Under the pieces are notes generated by a model. It ran no database searches. It saw nothing but the letters and a program-made list of their open reading frames with translations, and was not told the DNA's origin. A program made the translations under genes and the position numbers. Of a DNA stretch of 5,747 bases, positions 5,729 through 5,747 are shown piece after piece. Every line of letters begins with the position of its first letter. Position 1 is the stretch's first letter. The stretch is taken from assembly GCA_945903925.1 (NCBI GenBank), contig CAMDPJ010000152.1, forward strand, positions 1 through 5,747. The letters run 5' to 3'. This DNA comes from Chryseobacterium gleum (GTDB lineage Bacteria > Bacteroidota > Bacteroidia > Flavobacteriales_C > GCA-002722245).

Positions 5729-5747
5729 ATGAAATATTCAAAAGCAT
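5729..5747 (+). CDS. Start of a further gene (only six codons visible)
   Basis: ATG at 5729 opens a frame reading MKYSKA up to the window end. The sequence is too short to identify a product. The call rests on a consensus -7 promoter element 18 bases upstream and on the position after the end of the preceding unit. The Lys-containing start would suit a signal peptide or many other proteins. Confidence 0.4.

Noticed and set aside
1..5747. tRNA, rRNA, CRISPR array or complete insertion sequence
   Set aside because: No cloverleaf, rRNA core motif, regularly spaced repeats, transposase or paired terminal inverted repeats were seen on either strand.

Overview
The window looks like chromosomal DNA from a member of the Bacteroidota. 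Four things point there: AT-rich sequence, three matches to the Bacteroidota -7 promoter element TAnnTTTG just upstream of start codons, almost no Shine-Dalgarno sites, and a secreted repeat-type protein of the kind Bacteroidota export. The family calls rest on protein motifs read by eye; no database search was possible.

Layout. (1) Positions 1-1591, minus strand: the first 530 residues of a large secreted protein. It has a signal peptide, a propeller-like region and a cysteine-containing Ig-like repeat region, and its C-terminus lies outside the window. (2) 1592-1786: a divergent intergenic stretch. (3) 1787-2119, plus strand: a small acidic protein of unknown function, closed by a strong hairpin terminator at 2138-2174. 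(4) 2175-2413: no intact gene, but a short minus-strand frame resembles the last ~20 residues of a type IX secretion (T9SS) sorting domain and may be a gene relic. (5) 2414-2806, minus strand: the ribosome-rescue hydrolase ArfB. (6) 2993-5601, plus strand: three tightly spaced genes, yaaA (peroxide stress), an OmpA-domain envelope protein with a cysteine-rich N-terminal region, and a YitT-family membrane protein. Gaps of 21 and 5 bases suggest one transcription unit. (7) 5602-5747: a long imperfect palindrome of REP type, then a 12-bp perfect palindrome abutting a promoter element and the first codons of a further gene.

Functional reading. yaaA is part of the oxidative-stress and iron response in E. 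coli. Its placement with a cysteine-rich peptidoglycan-associated envelope protein and an inner-membrane YitT protein is a plausible stress and envelope unit, but the link is inferred from spacing only. No clearly new system such as a defence island, CRISPR array or complete mobile element is visible. The most interesting items are the variant OmpA peptidoglycan-binding site with its unrecognised cysteine-rich partner domain, the possible T9SS relic, and the REP-like palindrome.
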